Assembly: GCF_024679245.1 (NCBI RefSeq) | Contig: NC_090182.1 | Coordinates: 37,175,547 to 37,239,546, forward strand | From: Pseudorasbora parva | Lineage: Eukaryota; Chordata; Actinopteri; Cypriniformes; Gobionidae | Direction of reading: 5' to 3' | DNA length: 64,000 nt | Part shown: in pieces, positions 11,635 to 23,941 of the stretch | Layout: each line of letters opens with the position of its first letter | Position numbering within the stretch: the stretch's first letter is position 1 | Notes under the pieces: model-generated | What the model was told of the DNA's origin: nothing | The model's input: the letters and a program-made list of their open reading frames with translations, nothing else | Databases searched by the model: none | Made by a program: the position numbers and the translations under genes

Positions 11635-12630
11635 CTAATATTTAGTTGTATGACCACAGTTTTTTAAAACTGCTTGACATCTGTGTGGCATGGAGTCAAC
11701 CAACTTGTGGCACCTCTCAGCTGTTATTCCACTCCATGATTCTTTAACAACATTCCACAATTCATTCACTTTTCTTGGTTTTGCTTCAGAAACAGCATTT
11801 TTGATATCACCCCACAAGTTCTCAATTGGATTAAGGTCTGGAGATTGGGCTGGCCACTCCATAACATTAATTTTGTTGGTTTGGAACCAAGACTTTGCCC
11901 GTTTACTAGTGTGTTTTGGGTCATTGTCTTGTTGAAACAACCGTTTCAAGGGCATGTCCTCTTCAGCATAGGGCAACATGACCTCTTCAAGTATTTTAAC
12001 ATATGCAAACTGATCCATGATCCCTGGTATGCGATAAATAGGCCCAACACCATAGTAGGAGAAACATGCCCATATCATGATGCTTGCACCTCCATGCTTC
12101 ACTGTCTTCACTGTGTACTGTGGCTTGAATTCAGAGTTTGGGGGTCGTCTCACAAACTGCCTGTGGCCCTTGGACCCAAAAAGAACAATTTTACTCTCAT
12201 CAGTCCACAAAATGTTCCTCCATTTCTCTTTAGGCCAGTTGATGTGTTCTTTGGCAAATTGTAACCTCTTCTGCACATGCCTTTTTTTTAACAGAGGGAC
12301 TTTGCGGGGGATTCTTGAAAATAGATTAGCTTCACACAGACGTCTTCTAACTGTCACAGTACTTACAGGTAACTCCAGACTGTCTTTGATCATCCTGGAG
12401 GTGATCATTGGCTGAGCCTTTGCCATTCTGGTTATTCTTCTGTCCATTTTGATGGTTGTCTTCCGTTTTCTTCCACGTCTCTCTGGTTTTGCTCTCCATT
12501 TTAAGGCATTGGAGATCATTTTAGCTGAACAGCCTATCATTTTTTGCACCTCTTTATAGGTTTTCCCCTCTCTAATCAACTTTTTAATCAAAGTACGCTG
12601 TTCTTCTGAACAATGTCTTGAACGACCCAT
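11635..12630 (-). CDS. Tc1/mariner transposase, intact
   Basis: Catalyses cut-and-paste transposition of its element into TA sites. The 331-residue frame has no stop or frameshift and begins [15 protein letters not shown]. Residues about 1-110 are the bipartite helix-turn-helix DNA-binding region, with a basic GRPR/NLS-like RRGRKRK at 51-57. The DDE domain follows: D144 in WTDESK, D235 in FQQDNDPKH and E270 in NPIENLW. Thirty-four residues separate the second Asp from the Glu, the DD34E spacing typical of Tc1. The length is normal for the family (about 340). The frame ends at HTTKY with a stop just inside the right-end sequence. Copy B at 35.8 kb is nearly identical. I infer possible activity from the intact frame only. 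Confidence 0.95.
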   Translation of the reverse strand: MGRSRHCSEEQRTLIKKLIREGKTYKEVQKMIGCSAKMISNALKWRAKPERRGRKRKTTIKMDRRITRMAKAQPMITSRMIKDSLELPVSTVTVRRRLCEANLFSRIPRKVPLLKKRHVQKRLQFAKEHINWPKEKWRNILWTDESKIVLFGSKGHRQFVRRPPNSEFKPQYTVKTVKHGGASIMIWACFSYYGVGPIYRIPGIMDQFAYVKILEEVMLPYAEEDMPLKRLFQQDNDPKHTSKRAKSWFQTNKINVMEWPAQSPDLNPIENLWGDIKNAVSEAKPRKVNELWNVVKESWSGITAERCHKLVDSMPHRCQAVLKNCGHTTKY

Positions 12631-12742
12631 TTTCCTCAGCTTTCAAATGCATGTTCAACAAGTGTTGGCTTCATCCTTAAATAGGGGCCACCTGATTCAC
12701 ACCTGTTTCTTCACAAAATTGATGACCACAGTGATTGAATGC

Positions 12743-12966
12743 CACACTGCTATTTTTTTGAACACACCCCTTTCAACTAATTCAACTAATTGCCCAATTG
12801 CACAGCCTTAAGAGCGTGCATATCATGAATGCTGGGTCTCATTTGTTTTCTGAGAATCTACTGAACCTTCTGGTAACTTGTTTGCCACGTAGCAATAAAA
12901 AATATACTAAAAACCTTGATTATTCTGGTTAGTCACATTGTACTGCTATTATTTTGAACAAGACTG
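12743..12966 (-). repeat. Tc1 copy A right terminal inverted repeat
   Basis: Inverted partner of 11338-11552, lying upstream of the transposase start and so also containing its promoter region. It has an extra AATTAGTTG copy relative to the left arm. Confidence 0.9.
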
Positions 12967-12969
12967 TAT

Positions 12970-14820
12970 GCCGCGAGTGTAGTCACGATTACCTCAGCTC
13001 TCATCACGAGAGCTCATCAGCTCATTTATCTGACTCCTGCAGTTAGTGCTCAGTGCTGTGATACTCACGCGGTGAGTCACTCATTATATTGAACAAACAT
13101 GTTCAGTTTTTAATTGTAGTGTCTTCTCCAACTAAGTCACAGTAATCAAATTGGTGGCTTTGGGAATGGCCTCACAGGGCAGCGAAGCATTCTGGGAATT
13201 ATAGTCTTGCAACCCCATGAGACAAAAATACATTTTCTGCCTTTTCTCAGTCTAGAAGGCACCAAATTCAAAAATAATTTCACATTTCTACTATATTGAT
13301 GACCCAGTTTAAATACAGATTCATCTTCCCAGTGCTGAAGTACACCTTTAACTGTTAATGTGGTATGTTTTGGTTTCAAGGTTTTGAGAAAGTGGATGAT
13401 GATTAAGATAAATGTATTTTAGCTATTCAGCCTGTGCTTATGAATAAGCCTTTAGCCCCATATATTTATATGGACATTGGACATTGAAAGACATTGGACA
13501 TTGATATGGACATTGAATGACTTTTATGATGTAAATATTACACAACATTATTTAGAAGCTGTTTTATTAGCGTCTTTCAAAGTGGTAACTAATTGAACAA
13601 TTACAGGAGACATTATACGTTTTAAGATGTACTGTTACTTTCAATGTACCTTCTGGAGTTCATTCATGTTTATTTCATGCTATATCTAGTGTTAATGTGA
13701 CATTTTTGACATTACGCTTTGATCCGCCTCTTGAACTGAGGTGACGTATGATATGCCATGTCACATTAAAGCACCATACACAAAAATATATTGTTGGAAT
13801 AATGATATCCTCCTAAAATAAGTGTTGCCTGAAAAAGATTTTCTCAAAAAGCATGTCTCCTCAACAAATTGCCACGTCTCTTTTTATAGAGGAGCTGAAT
13901 ACAAGCATCACACACAGGAATAGGCACAGTCCAGCCCAGCTAAGTTTGGCTTGTAAAGCTGGTTGGCTGATCCATAGACACAAGATTAGTGCCAACCACA
14001 ACCAGGGGGTCTGGACAACTTCCAAGACTCGGGTGCGTTTGATCTACTGACCTTCAAGTAGCCACAGGCAGGTGTGTTTGCCAGCTGAGTCCCCAAATGG
14101 CAGCATTTTATGGGGCAAATAGGGGAATGGCAGTGCCGATAAGGCCTGCCTGGCATAGCGACTTATAGATACTTGCCACTGAGTCAATGGAGGACAATCT
14201 GTGAGGGAGAGTTTGTCAGATGGCTCTTGTCACATTACACTAACAGACTTCCCACTAGACTTGTGTGTGTGAATAATTTAGAGAAAAGCCACCATCTATT
14301 TTGTAGCACCAATCACAGTTTGGCATTTTATGCAGCTAGACATGGTCAAGACGACCGTTTTGGGGCAGCGGGTATCCATTAAGACCGATATTAGGACTAA
14401 TTAGGAATGCATATATTGCTGAACTAAATACCAGGGTGCGCTGAGGGAAAAGTTTGTTCATTCGTTTTCATGGCGGAGAACGATGCAGACAACTCTGGGG
14501 AAGTGCTCTGGCTTTGTCCTGATTCATCTGCTTTGCACACAATCATCATCAGATATAGTTCGATTGGATATTCAAATTGAGTTATTAATCTTTACACACC
14601 AGTGGCAGTGCTTGCCTTTTAAATGTGACTGCAAGTGCAAAATTATGGGTTTAGGTTTAGTCACATTAGTGAAATTTTGCAGGCAAAATTATATATCCAT
14701 TATGTAGTGTCAATAAAGTTGTGATAAATGAATGTCACTTTAAAAATAAGTTACTTTCCTTTGGACAACATGGGGAATTCATGTAATCAGCTTGAACCGG
14801 TTGCAAAATCTGCATCGAAG
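12970..14820. other. unassigned DNA
   Basis: No gene seen. The stretch near 13190-13205 contains CATTCTGGGAATTATAGT, a phrase common in fish dispersed repeats. Short tandem GGACATTGA units occur at about 13470-13515. Open frames of 65-77 codons here show no domain. Confidence 0.35.
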
Positions 14821-14822
14821 TT

Positions 14823-14912
14823 GAGTCATCTTTATTTATGTAGCACGCTTTCCGATTCAGATTGTTTCTAAGCAGTTTTGCAGTGCTAACAGAAAAATAA
14901 TGCAACAAAGTG
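14823..14912. repeat. fragment of a dispersed retroelement tail
   Basis: TTTATTTATGTAGCACG, then AAGCAGTTTTGCAGTG, then AACAGAAAAATAATGCAAC matches the same order of words at 27517-27592 (TTTATTTATATAGCAC, AAAGCAGCTTCACAGTG, AACAGGAAAATAATGCAAC). These are two copies of one dispersed family. Confidence 0.6.
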
Positions 14913-15059
14913 TGTTTCGGCTGTATACCAGATCTAAAAGAAAATGGCTTTATACTCCGGCTTAAAGGGTCATGAAACCTCCCTGCTGCAGGTGTTTTTT
15001 CACACCTTGATGGAAAAGATGTGGTAGAAAAAAGTGTACAAGCAATAGGGATAACCGCA

Positions 15060-15840
15060 ATCTGGAGAGGAGTGTGAAACAAAACCCATTCAAACATGTG
15101 GGTTGAGATTCACAAAGAGAGGACTGCAGCTGGAGTTAGTGCTTCAAGAATAACCACAAACAGCCATATGCAAGACATGGGTTTCACATGTATTGTGTCA
15201 AGACACTCTTGAGCAACAGACAGAGTCAGAAGGGTGTCGTCTGGGCTAAAGACAAAAATGACTGTTGGTCCAAAGTAATGTTCTCTGATGAAAGTAAATT
15301 TTGCATTTCCTTTGGAAATCAGGGCCCTAGAGTCTGATGGAAGAGAAGAGAGGCACACAATCCACGTTGCTTGAGGTCCAGTGTAAAGTTTCACAGTCAG
15401 TGATGGTTTGAGGTGTCATGTCATCTGCTGGTGTTTGTCCAGTGTGTTTTCTGAGGTCCAAGGGCAATGCAGCCGTATACCAGGAAGTTTTAGAGCACTT
15501 TGTGCCTTCTGCTGCTGACCAACTTTATAGAGATGCAGGTTTCACTTTCCAACAGCACTTGGCACCTGCACACAGTGCCTAAGCAACAAGAACCTGGTTT
15601 AAGAACCATGGTATCCCTGTTCTTAATTGGCCAGCAAACTCGCCTGACTTTAACCCCATATAAAATCTATGGGGTATTGTGAAGAGGAAGATGTGATATG
15701 CCAGACCCAACAATGCAGAAGAACTGAAGGCCACTATCAGAGCAACCTGGGCTCTCAAAATACCACAGACTGATCGACTCCATCCCACGCCGCATTGCTG
15801 CAGTAATTCAGGCAAAAGGAACCCCAACTAAGTATTGAGT
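15060..15840 (+). pseudogene. decayed Tc1-like transposase
   Basis: Translating across frames gives a Tc1 order of motifs. MFSDESKFCISFGNQG, with the first catalytic Asp, is at about 15281. FQQHLAPAHSA, where the second catalytic region should read QQDxAPxH, is at about 15550. FKNHGIPVLNWPANSPDFNPI is followed by NLWGIVKRKM at about 15600-15690. Numerous stops and frameshifts interrupt it, the second Asp is not visible and the Glu codon is altered (NPI-stop-NLW). It is more closely related to the copy at 52.8 kb than to copies A and B. Terminal repeats were not identified. Confidence 0.75.
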
Positions 15841-15849
15841 GCTGTACAT

Positions 15850-16970
15850 GCTCATTCTTTCCATGTTCATACTTTTAGTTTGCCAATATTTCTAAAAATC
15901 CTTTCTTTGTATTGGTCTTAAGTAATATTCAACATTTTTGAGATACTGAATTTGGGATTTTCTTTAGTTGGCAGTTATAATTATCAACATTAAAATAAAT
16001 AAACATTTTAAATATATCTGTCTGTGTGTAATGAATGAATTTAATATACAAGTTTTACTTTTTGGATGGAATTGGTGAAATAAATCAACTTTTTGATGAT
16101 ATTAAAATCATATAACCAGCACCTGTATTTTTAAACCCTAGTGAATATATATTTTCGTAATTCCAATGCAAAAGAAAATACATGATAACATTTTCACTAC
16201 TCTCCAAAAGAAAGAACAATGTTAAGAGATTGATTACATTGTTCAGAAGTGAGAAAGGTGTCAAATTTACCTTCCTTCCCTCGGCCATTGTATTGAAACA
16301 CCCTCACAGCAGTGTTAATTTGCAGTGTTGATAACTGTGTAAATGCGACATCACAGTCCATTCATAGTATTTGTAAGAAAATAAATACAAAAGTAATTTA
16401 AGTTGCACACCATAGAATTATTTGTTACAAACATACCAACATGTATGACAAAAAACCTATAAACTGCAATGTTTGTTGGTGGCAGAGCATAAGTTTGAGA
16501 ATATGGCTGAACATTTTTTGTTATTCAAACTGCAAGTCCCTGAAGTGTTTGAATTGAAATTACTACCCAGGGGACCTCTGTGCTCATATAACAGGCAGCT
16601 AACAATAAATTATGAGTAGCATGTTAAAAAAAGAGAATGATTTGCATATCAAAGGTCTTTTCTACTCAGCTCAGAGTTTTTTAGGAGCAGTAACTGAGAG
16701 CAGACAGACACAGGGATGTGCTGTGATCTGGATGGAAGAGGAAGACAATTGTAGTGAGCAGAAAACAGAAAGCTTCTTTTCTTCAGAATCACAGAAGCCG
16801 GTGAAGATCTTTTGCATTCTTTGTTCTACACAGTTTTGTCTGGTTGGGTAAGCATTTTGATATAGATATTATTGTCAGAGTAGATCAGATAACTCAGATC
16901 ATTTCACTTTGGAAAGTAAAAACTAATGACGTGGTTCAAAAAGTCATTCCAGTTTCAAACCAGTTCCTTA
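15850..16970. other. unassigned DNA
   Basis: No recognisable gene, RNA or repeat boundary. Confidence 0.4.
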
Positions 16971-16972
16971 TA

Positions 16973-16974
<2 letters not shown>

Positions 16975-17027
<53 letters not shown>

Positions 17028-17046
17028 GTAATAATAATAATAATAA
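16975..17046. repeat. (TAA)n microsatellite
   Basis: About 24 TAA units with one TAG interruption near 17027. The poly-Asn frame across it is spurious. Confidence 0.95.
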
Positions 17047-17049
17047 CAC

Positions 17050-18290
17050 ATTTTATTTGTAACACTTTATATTATACAAAATCTCAAAGATTTAAAACAA
17101 ATCTGTGAGTCTTATTAAATTGAACGAGACATCTTTCAACAGTAATTTATTTGCACATCAGATGATGCGATCATGATTTATCATGGTTTGTTGCTAAAGC
17201 ATTTTTCTTCTCTCACGACCATAAAAAAATAAAAAAATACTAAAAACAAAAACAAAACAAAAATAGATACTCACATGTAATATTTAATTATATTAGTTGT
17301 TTAACCAGTCACTATTTTTATTTTATTTTGGAGGGCTCTTAAAAGCATAAGATGGACTCTTCAGAGTAAATATTCAACTTACATTTACAACTCGGGTGAT
17401 TAGATTCAAAAGTTTTGTGGTCCCATAAGCAAAGATGGCAGATTTAATTTAATATGCACTACTGTAGAAAAGTTTATGCGTTTATTTGATTTGATAATAG
17501 GGTGCATATGGGTTCACTGCCGTGGTGCGAGGGCAGGAAGCGATTTTCTACATAGGACTCACTATCAAATTCAAAATGCCTATGTTTTGATTTGTTTATT
17601 GTTGCTGAAATCGATCAAAACAAGACACTACAAAGAGCTTTTATTGTTTAGGTAACTTCATCAGTTTTTAACTTTAAAAGTTGTGACTTTTAGTGGCATT
17701 TTGCATCTGCTGATACTGAACTTAATACGGATATCAGCTTACCTATGTTTTTGACTTATATAGTTTTTGAGTTAAATATTCACATTCTTCGTGGAATCAT
17801 TTGCAGATAAGAGAAGATGTTTTATTCATTTGACGCTTTCATTGAAGTTTTGAAGAATCCAGTTCACAACGTTGATCTGTTTACTGTGAGAACAGTGTCA
17901 ATAGCTGGGCACTCACTGCTGCTTCAGCCATCATTATATGGTTAAAATGTGTCCAAATATAAATGTGTTCAATAACCTGACAGATCAATATATTTCCTTG
18001 CTGAAAAGGTGTAAATGTAACTGAAACTTACTGTTGTCATTGTAAATATATTCACTTTCTCATATGGACATACAGGAGAATCGTAGTGGGTCACATTCAC
18101 AGTGGATGTTTTTATTCTATATATATATATGCAACCAAAATCAAATCCATGGTTGTGAACAGTTTTGAATTGAAGTTTGGTCAATTTAAATGAACTTATG
18201 TTAATTTATCATACTCACAAATGCAATGTCAGTTATTAATCCATCTGAATTTTAGGTGTCATCAGAACCACGTGACTGCAAACAAGCTAT
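17050..18290. other. unassigned DNA
   Basis: No gene or element edge that I can support. Confidence 0.4.
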
Positions 18291-18296
18291 TAGCAT

Positions 18297-18376
18297 ACAG
18301 CTCTGAAAACAATGAAAGACCACTTAACATTGAAAAATCAATGTTAAGTAGTCTCTTTATTTTTCTAGAGCTGTAG
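18297..18376. mobile_element. small palindromic MITE (ACAGCTCTGAAAA ends), copy 1
   Basis: About 80 bp that fold back on themselves. It starts ACAGCTCTGAAAACAAT and ends TTTCTAGAGCTGTAG, with a central inverted pair ACATTGAAAAA / TCAATGTTAAG. TA lies at the left edge (ATACAGCTC) and the right edge (GCTGTAG). A second copy is at 62978-63055. Size and TA target suggest a Tc1/mariner-type MITE. Confidence 0.7.
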
Positions 18377-18379
18377 CTC

Positions 18380-19357
18380 AATGATTTATGAATGACCATG
18401 TGACATTAAAATTTTGAACAATATTACAGGGCATCCTGCATCAGCCAAGCAACTGACATTGATATAAACAGCTAGCATTGTTAGTTGTGTCCTTGGACAA
18501 CCAACACTTGTATAACCACACATATTACTCAAGCAGTCAAATGATGATCTGCTGGGAAATTACACTATTCTTTCTTGCACTTGCTTTCCAAACAAAACAG
18601 ACACAACATGAATAAATGAAAGTCGGCACAAGGTTAACTTCTTCATCAAATTAATGATCATTGATATTGCTTGATGTGGAGGTTGGCTCTGGGTCAACAT
18701 GCTTCTAGAGATTTATTTAGAGCTATAAAGTCTTCTGTAAACCAACAAACCATTAGCCTGCTGACATTGAGCCACTGGAGTAATCGCCTCTTGATTAACT
18801 AGATGAGATGCATCATGAAAAATATGAGTTCTGAGTGAGCTGATTATGCTGCACCCAAATGCACCAAACCACCAATACATGCAAATAAAGGTCAATTGGA
18901 AATGTTGATGGTAGTTACAGAAAGGTAGTGTTCAAATGGGGAAAAAAGGCTAAAAAGCTCTCGGAACAACCCAGAAGTATAAAGGGACTGCTCTGGGTAC
19001 ATTTACACATCAACAATGTACTAAAAACGGAAAGGTTTTTTCTTTGAAAGAAAATGACTAAACATGCTGTATTATGCATGCCAGGCCAGCAGTTGGCAAT
19101 GTCACTTAATATTGATATACATAGCTAATTGTGAAGAATGAATTGCACTTTTAAAAGTGACCATGTCTGCCACGATGCTAGACACATTTTTTTAAATCAG
19201 CCTTGTTGCTGAATTAAAGATGTTTCAAAAGGTTTATTTTTTATGGTCTGCGCGACTGTGCATATGATCCACTCTTTGCATTCTTTTACACACAGACCTA
19301 CAAAAAAGTGAAAGCCTCTGCTATTGACTAAACTTTAATTAACATTACAACGTTTAT
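18380..19357. other. unassigned DNA
   Basis: No gene or repeat boundary seen. Confidence 0.4.
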
Positions 19358-19688
19358 TTAAAGGGGTATTTTTCCCCAAAATGGAAAATGTGTCATTATT
19401 CACCCTTATATTGGTCCAAACATTTAGTTCATCTTCAGAAAACAAATTAAGAATTTTTTTTTTTTAGATTCTCTCATGAACGCGAAGTGGAGCCGTGATA
19501 TCAAGGTCTTAAAGTTTAAAAATGTATTCTATAAAGTTTTAAATATGGAAGACATGGAACAAATACATGAAAGTAACACTTCACTTCAGAAGGCCTTTCT
19601 TAAAGAAATACACCAACTGCTTGGGCTTATCCCTTATCCCATATCCCTAGAGTTAAATAAGTCCATACATACATTCTCCGTGCGTGCT

Positions 19689-20365
19689 ATAACTCTGTCT
19701 GACACACCCACCGCTAGTCTAGCACAAAGACCGGAGGTAAACGGGTCCATCTAGCCTACTGCTCAATATGTGACAAAATAACACAGACGGAAAATGAAAA
19801 GTTGCGATTTTCTAGACTGATATGTCTAGGGACTACACTCTCATTCATGTGTAATAATCAGGGAACTTTGCTGACATATCATGGGTGCAGCGACGCAATG
19901 ATATTAAGCAGTGCCTGCAAATAGTCCCCAGCATGCTCTCTGTGCAAGCAGGTTGTCATGTTAGTTAAAGGGATAGTGCACTTTGAAATTAAATTTTGAT
20001 ATGTTTTAGCTTACCTCATGGGCATCCGAGATGTAGGAGTATTTGTTTCCCCAGTAGTTTCAATTTTGATAATTTTAGGTCAAACCGTTCTTGTCCGCGC
20101 CTCACATAATGCAGGTATATGGTCACCACCTCAAAGAGCACACACAGAGAAGTCCAAATTAAACAATCCCCCATCGTAAGTACACACTGATGGCCTAAGA
20201 CATGAAACGAGCGGTTTGTGTGAGAAAACGAAAAGTATTTATATCGTTTTTACCTCTTGCACACCACTACGTCCGACATTCGCGCGTTCTGGCTTTAGTC
20301 TGCGCAAGCGCGGAAAGTGCCGGAAGTCGATCTCACGCGTGTGTACGTCTCTCATTGTTTACACA
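19689..20365 (+). repeat. left arm of the 15-kb inverted repeat
   Basis: Pairs with about 31360-32073 plus 34249-34265. Matching blocks include TATAACTCTGTCTGAC, ACCCACCGCTAG, the TTAAAGGGATAGTGCACTTTG boundary at 19965, TAAGTACACACTGATGGCCT and ACGTCTCTCATTGTTTACAC. From about 20210 it becomes CpG-rich with TCTGCGCAAGCGC and CCGGAAG, which looks like a promoter. Confidence 0.85.
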
Positions 20366-20385
20366 AAACAGAGATTATAGGTGAA

Positions 20386-20670
20386 ATGGCTAATAGAAAT
20401 GGTACTCATTTCTTATCCTGGATGTTTAAACCGACTTAAAAAGAAAACAATTACGTATGCTTGCGCGAACTCATCCGGGAGTGTTGAGTTTTCACAAATT
20501 CCCAATTTATGAGCATGCTCTCTTGGAGTTATGGTTGATTGCTTTTCGGCTGGATATCAACACACTCATAAACGTACTAAAGTTGTGGAGGGCCTGCAGC
20601 GATCATTTTTCCCCTGATGATTTTACAAAGCAAGGAGTGGATCGCATAGTACTGACATACCTACATATAA
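20386..20670 (+). pseudogene. THAP-domain fragment, frameshifted and truncated
   Basis: The frame from 20457 reads PGVLSFHKFPIYEHALLELW and then WRACSDHFSPDDF. This is the FHKFP, central Trp and C-x-x-H-F-x-x-x-x-F pattern of a THAP zinc-binding DNA-recognition domain. The N-terminal zinc ligands would lie just upstream, where PGCLNRLKKK appears in another frame (about 20417-20446), so at least one frameshift is present. The open frame runs into the neighbouring repeat at about 20680 and nothing of a catalytic domain follows. THAP domains occur in Kolobok and P-element transposases and in host proteins. The TTAA terminal repeat just upstream favours a transposase. Confidence 0.6.
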
Positions 20671-22144
20671 TCGTTGCAATAATAATAAAAAATATAGCTG
20701 CAAGCAGCAATTGTCGGGGCCAAGCGCAAAGAAGAAGACAAGACATGCCAGCATGGCTGGAAGTGTCAAACCAACTGCAACAATGAGCCATTAAAGAATT
20801 ATTAAGTTGATTTGAGGCAAAAAAGCAGTACAATTTTAAATACAGTCAATAATAATGATTTAATGGTTTATCATTTTCGACCAATAGGTGGCACTGTTAC
20901 TAAACTGATGTGGTGTAGTCAGATTGAGGAGACAATGACACATGCAAAGTTTGGTGTCAATATGTCAAAGCATTGCAGAGATACAGCCTCAAGAGTAATT
21001 TTTGCATCAGAGCTCAACTGCGTTGCTGTGGTATATGACAACTGTTTTGTCTATCAACACGAAATCCATAATTATTTGTTCACATGGTCTGAAGACGATA
21101 CGATTTAATTTTTGTGCAAATTGGACAAACGGTCTAGGACGAGTTTGAAAAAGTAGGTTTTTAACCAATAACAAGATAGAGGGGAGAGAGGTTTGCCAAA
21201 TATGGGAAAAATTGGTATCTATGTTCTCGGCATGAGCCATAGAATGATTTATAACCAGTCTCTTTGCAATAGGCTAATTTAATCAAAAGTTATTAGCATT
21301 TTTGTACACTTTATTACAACTTTTGACCACAAGGTGGCGTTGCCCGAAAACTTTTTGAGTACCTTCAGGACATAGAGCGGAAGACACATACTGAGTTTTG
21401 TAATTATACACTAATGCATTCGTAAAGTATAGCATATGCATTTTATACCCTAATACTGCATTGAAGTCAATGGGAATTTCATGTTTTGTTCTATTATAGC
21501 GCCACCAAGAGGCACAATCCCACCATTTTTTATATGTCCTCTGAGTGAGCCCATACATATGTGTGTCGAGTTTGGTGAAAATATCTCATTTTGTTTTGGA
21601 GTTATAAACAGTTGTATGAAAAAAACACGTAAAAAAATGACTGACACCTGACTTTGATTGGATTTTACTACCCCTTACTATCAATATTTTGACATTTGGG
21701 AATTAGTGTATAGCTATCGACCTATGTTTCCGAACTTCCGGCGCTGGTTTCGTCTCGATCGGAATGAAAATATAGAATGAACTACTATTAGATATTACAT
21801 ATTTTAAGAAGTAAAATGAGTTTTAAAAGGAAGGGACATTTAATGGGATTTGTATGTTTCATTTTATTGTTGTGGATTTAATTAGGGCCCGAGCACTGAC
21901 GGTGGTCTACATGTCAATATTTAGTCAGTTATATTGTCACCTGTGGGCAAGAGTAAATTGTGATTAACTACTAATTAAGATTGAACCAAAACAACATCAT
22001 ATTTGGTCAGTCTAATAGTTAATAGACTTAATGATGTTAAATTTCAAAGATCTTGAGTTTTGTTGAACATGTCCGTGGTATCCTGACAAAGTTGAACATG
22101 TCTGATGTTTCGGCAAAATTTTAGTTCCCTTTCGGGGAACTCGA

Positions 22145-22306
22145 GCTGCGTCGAAACGCTGTGAGAACGCCTCTGCGTTAATGCGTCGTGAAGCGCCTGT
22201 AGAACCATTCCATCGGAAAAAAGATCGATCGTCGGCGTGATGACGTCATCGACCGGAAGCTATAAAACGTCCGTGAAAACAAACAGGAACTAGCTTCTGA
22301 GCCTTC
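22145..22306 (+). repeat. E1 left inverted terminal repeat
   Basis: Nearly perfect inverted match to 27279-27439, from GCTGCGTCGAAACGCTG to AAACAGGAACTA. It contains the CRE and TATA sites of the element's promoter. Confidence 0.92.
22241..22267 (+). promoter_or_regulatory. E1 promoter: CRE, ETS-like site and TATA box
   Basis: TGACGTCA (22241-22248), CCGGAAG (22252-22258) and TATAAAA (22261-22267) lie in a 27-bp block, about 170 bp upstream of the gag start. The inverted copy in the right repeat (27317-27343) faces inward on the other strand, so antisense transcription is possible. Confidence 0.65.
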
Positions 22307-22434
22307 AGCAAGCGATCTGTGTGAACCTGTCTGTCTATTTGGTGTTTTTGTCTGTCTATTATCAGAGATTTTCCACCCTTTTTGTTAAATATTTCATATA
22401 TTAACAGAGAAAAGAGAAAATAAAATAGATAGAA

Positions 22435-23916
22435 ATGGCGAGTGAGAGCAGCAATTTCAGAAAGTGTGTTCCTCCCTGCCCACGCTACATCACGGGCGGG
22501 GACACACATCTTCTCTGTGTTGCATGCTTGGGAGCGCAGCATGCCCAGGCAGCCCTCGAGGGGGCTGCTTGTGAGCACTGTGAGCGTTTACCATTAAGAA
22601 CGCTGCGCTCCCGCCGGGCACTCTTCGAGGAGGGTGCCTCGGCTCGTGTTCCCCGCGGCTCTGGTCCCGCTTCCGCAGAGGCGGAGCGAAGGCTGCAGTC
22701 GTGGGGATCACAACTGGATGTTGCAGAGGGGTTAGAGACGGGCGCTGCCTTATCTCTGCCCTCACCTGCTCCATCCAGCGGCTCTTCTCGGGGCATGGAA
22801 GCACGCATGGCGGTTTCTTCCCCCCCGAGAGAGTCGCCGGTACTTCATCTGTCCAGCTCTGAGGAGGTGGACGTTGAAAGTATCGATACTGAAGATTCGC
22901 CACTTCAGTCCCCTGCTAGTGAAGAGCTAGTTGAGGTTTTGACGCGAGCAGTGGCCAGATTAAACATCGACTGGCCCACTGAAAGATCTGAGGCAGGAAG
23001 AAAACGTCATAGCAAGCTAGACGAACGCTTCCTGCCATCTCGCGCTTCAGAACCTCAGCGACGGGGCCTGCCGTTCTTCCACGACTTGCACACGGAGGTG
23101 GCAAGATCGTGGAGGAGACCGGCATCATATCGTGTCTTCAGCCCGCAGACTTCGGTCTATAGCAACATCAGCGGGCTGAGACAGTACGGTTATGGGGCGA
23201 TGCCAAAGGTTGAAGAGACGCTTGCGAGCCATCTCTCACCTTCTTCGGCATCGTCCCTTAAGGCCCCGACTTTACCCACCAGACCATTGAAAACAACGTC
23301 GGCGTTGGTGGGTAAAGCGTACTCGGCAGCGGGTCAAGCGGCTGCATGCCTGCACACGATGGCTATCGTGCAGGCATACCAGGCTGACCTGCTGAGGGAT
23401 CTGGACGGTAGTGATGCTGTGGGGGGAGATATTGTAGCTGAATTAAGATCTTCAGCCGATCTAGCTCTCCGGGCCACCAAGGAGACGGCCAGATGTGTTG
23501 GCCGCTCCATGGCAGCATTGGTGGCTACGGAGAGGCACCTATGGTTGAACCCCACAGATATCAAGGAGAGGGAGAAAGCCTTTCTGCTTGATGCGCCGCT
23601 TTCTCCTGGAGGCCTCTTCGGTGACGCAGTCCATACTGTCACCGAGAGGTTCCAGGAGTCGAAAAAGCAAGCTGCGGCACTCAAGCAGTTCCTCCCTCTC
23701 CGAGTCCAGGTCCCTGGGGCTGCTGCTGATACCACCAAGCAGCCCAAACCGAGTACGAGCTCTTCACACAGGGCTTCACAGAAGCAGAGCGTCGCTGCCC
23801 GAGCTCCCCCTCAGCGTGGGGACGAGGGGCGGCGCTCTCAGACGAGGCCTTCGAGGGGCAGGGCTGATCTGCGGACAGTCCTGATCGCCAAGAAGGCCTC
23901 GTCGAAGCGTTCCTGA
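22435..23916 (+). CDS. DIRS E1 gag-like protein
   Basis: A 493-residue frame, the first of the element, starting at the ATG after AGATAGAA. N-terminal Cys/His pairs are seen at C11, C15, H25, C28, C31, H36, C46 and C49 (CVPPC, then LLCVACLG, then CEHCERL), which look like metal-binding knuckles. Next come a Ser/Pro/Glu-rich linker, the LPFFHDLHTEVARSW motif shared with E3, an Ala-rich helical block and a basic, Ser-rich C-terminus (SQTRPSRGRADLRTVLIAKK) that could bind RNA. Inferred role: nucleocapsid-like packaging protein. It ends at TGA (23914-23916) followed by C. The recombinase frame is in the same phase beyond this stop. The E2 homologue is internally deleted. Confidence 0.85.
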   Translation: MASESSNFRKCVPPCPRYITGGDTHLLCVACLGAQHAQAALEGAACEHCERLPLRTLRSRRALFEEGASARVPRGSGPASAEAERRLQSWGSQLDVAEGLETGAALSLPSPAPSSGSSRGMEARMAVSSPPRESPVLHLSSSEEVDVESIDTEDSPLQSPASEELVEVLTRAVARLNIDWPTERSEAGRKRHSKLDERFLPSRASEPQRRGLPFFHDLHTEVARSWRRPASYRVFSPQTSVYSNISGLRQYGYGAMPKVEETLASHLSPSSASSLKAPTLPTRPLKTTSALVGKAYSAAGQAAACLHTMAIVQAYQADLLRDLDGSDAVGGDIVAELRSSADLALRATKETARCVGRSMAALVATERHLWLNPTDIKEREKAFLLDAPLSPGGLFGDAVHTVTERFQESKKQAAALKQFLPLRVQVPGAAADTTKQPKPSTSSSHRASQKQSVAARAPPQRGDEGRRSQTRPSRGRADLRTVLIAKKASSKRS

Positions 23917-23941
23917 CGCCAGAAGCGTCAGGACGCTGAGG

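Larger units (their letters stand above)
11338..12966 (-). mobile_element. Tc1-like transposon, copy A, apparently complete
   Basis: A 1.63-kb element flanked by TA on both sides (11336-11337 and 12967-12968). Each outer end begins CAGTCTTGTTCAAAATAATA. The inverted repeats are about 210 bp long and nearly identical. Each arm has a second, inner copy of the end motif (TGTTCAAAAAAATAGCAGTG at about 11530 and about 12745), which is the IR/DR arrangement in which transposase binds an outer and an inner site. One intact transposase frame lies between. Low arm divergence points to a recent insertion. Confidence 0.95.

Noticed and set aside
11690..12415. Plus-strand frames across Tc1 copy A
   Set aside because: Antisense shadows of the transposase; the same shadows appear in copy B.
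22485..22903. Minus-strand frames of 100-137 codons inside E1, with similar ones in E2
   Set aside because: Shadows of GC-rich gag and RT coding sequence with no domain of their own.
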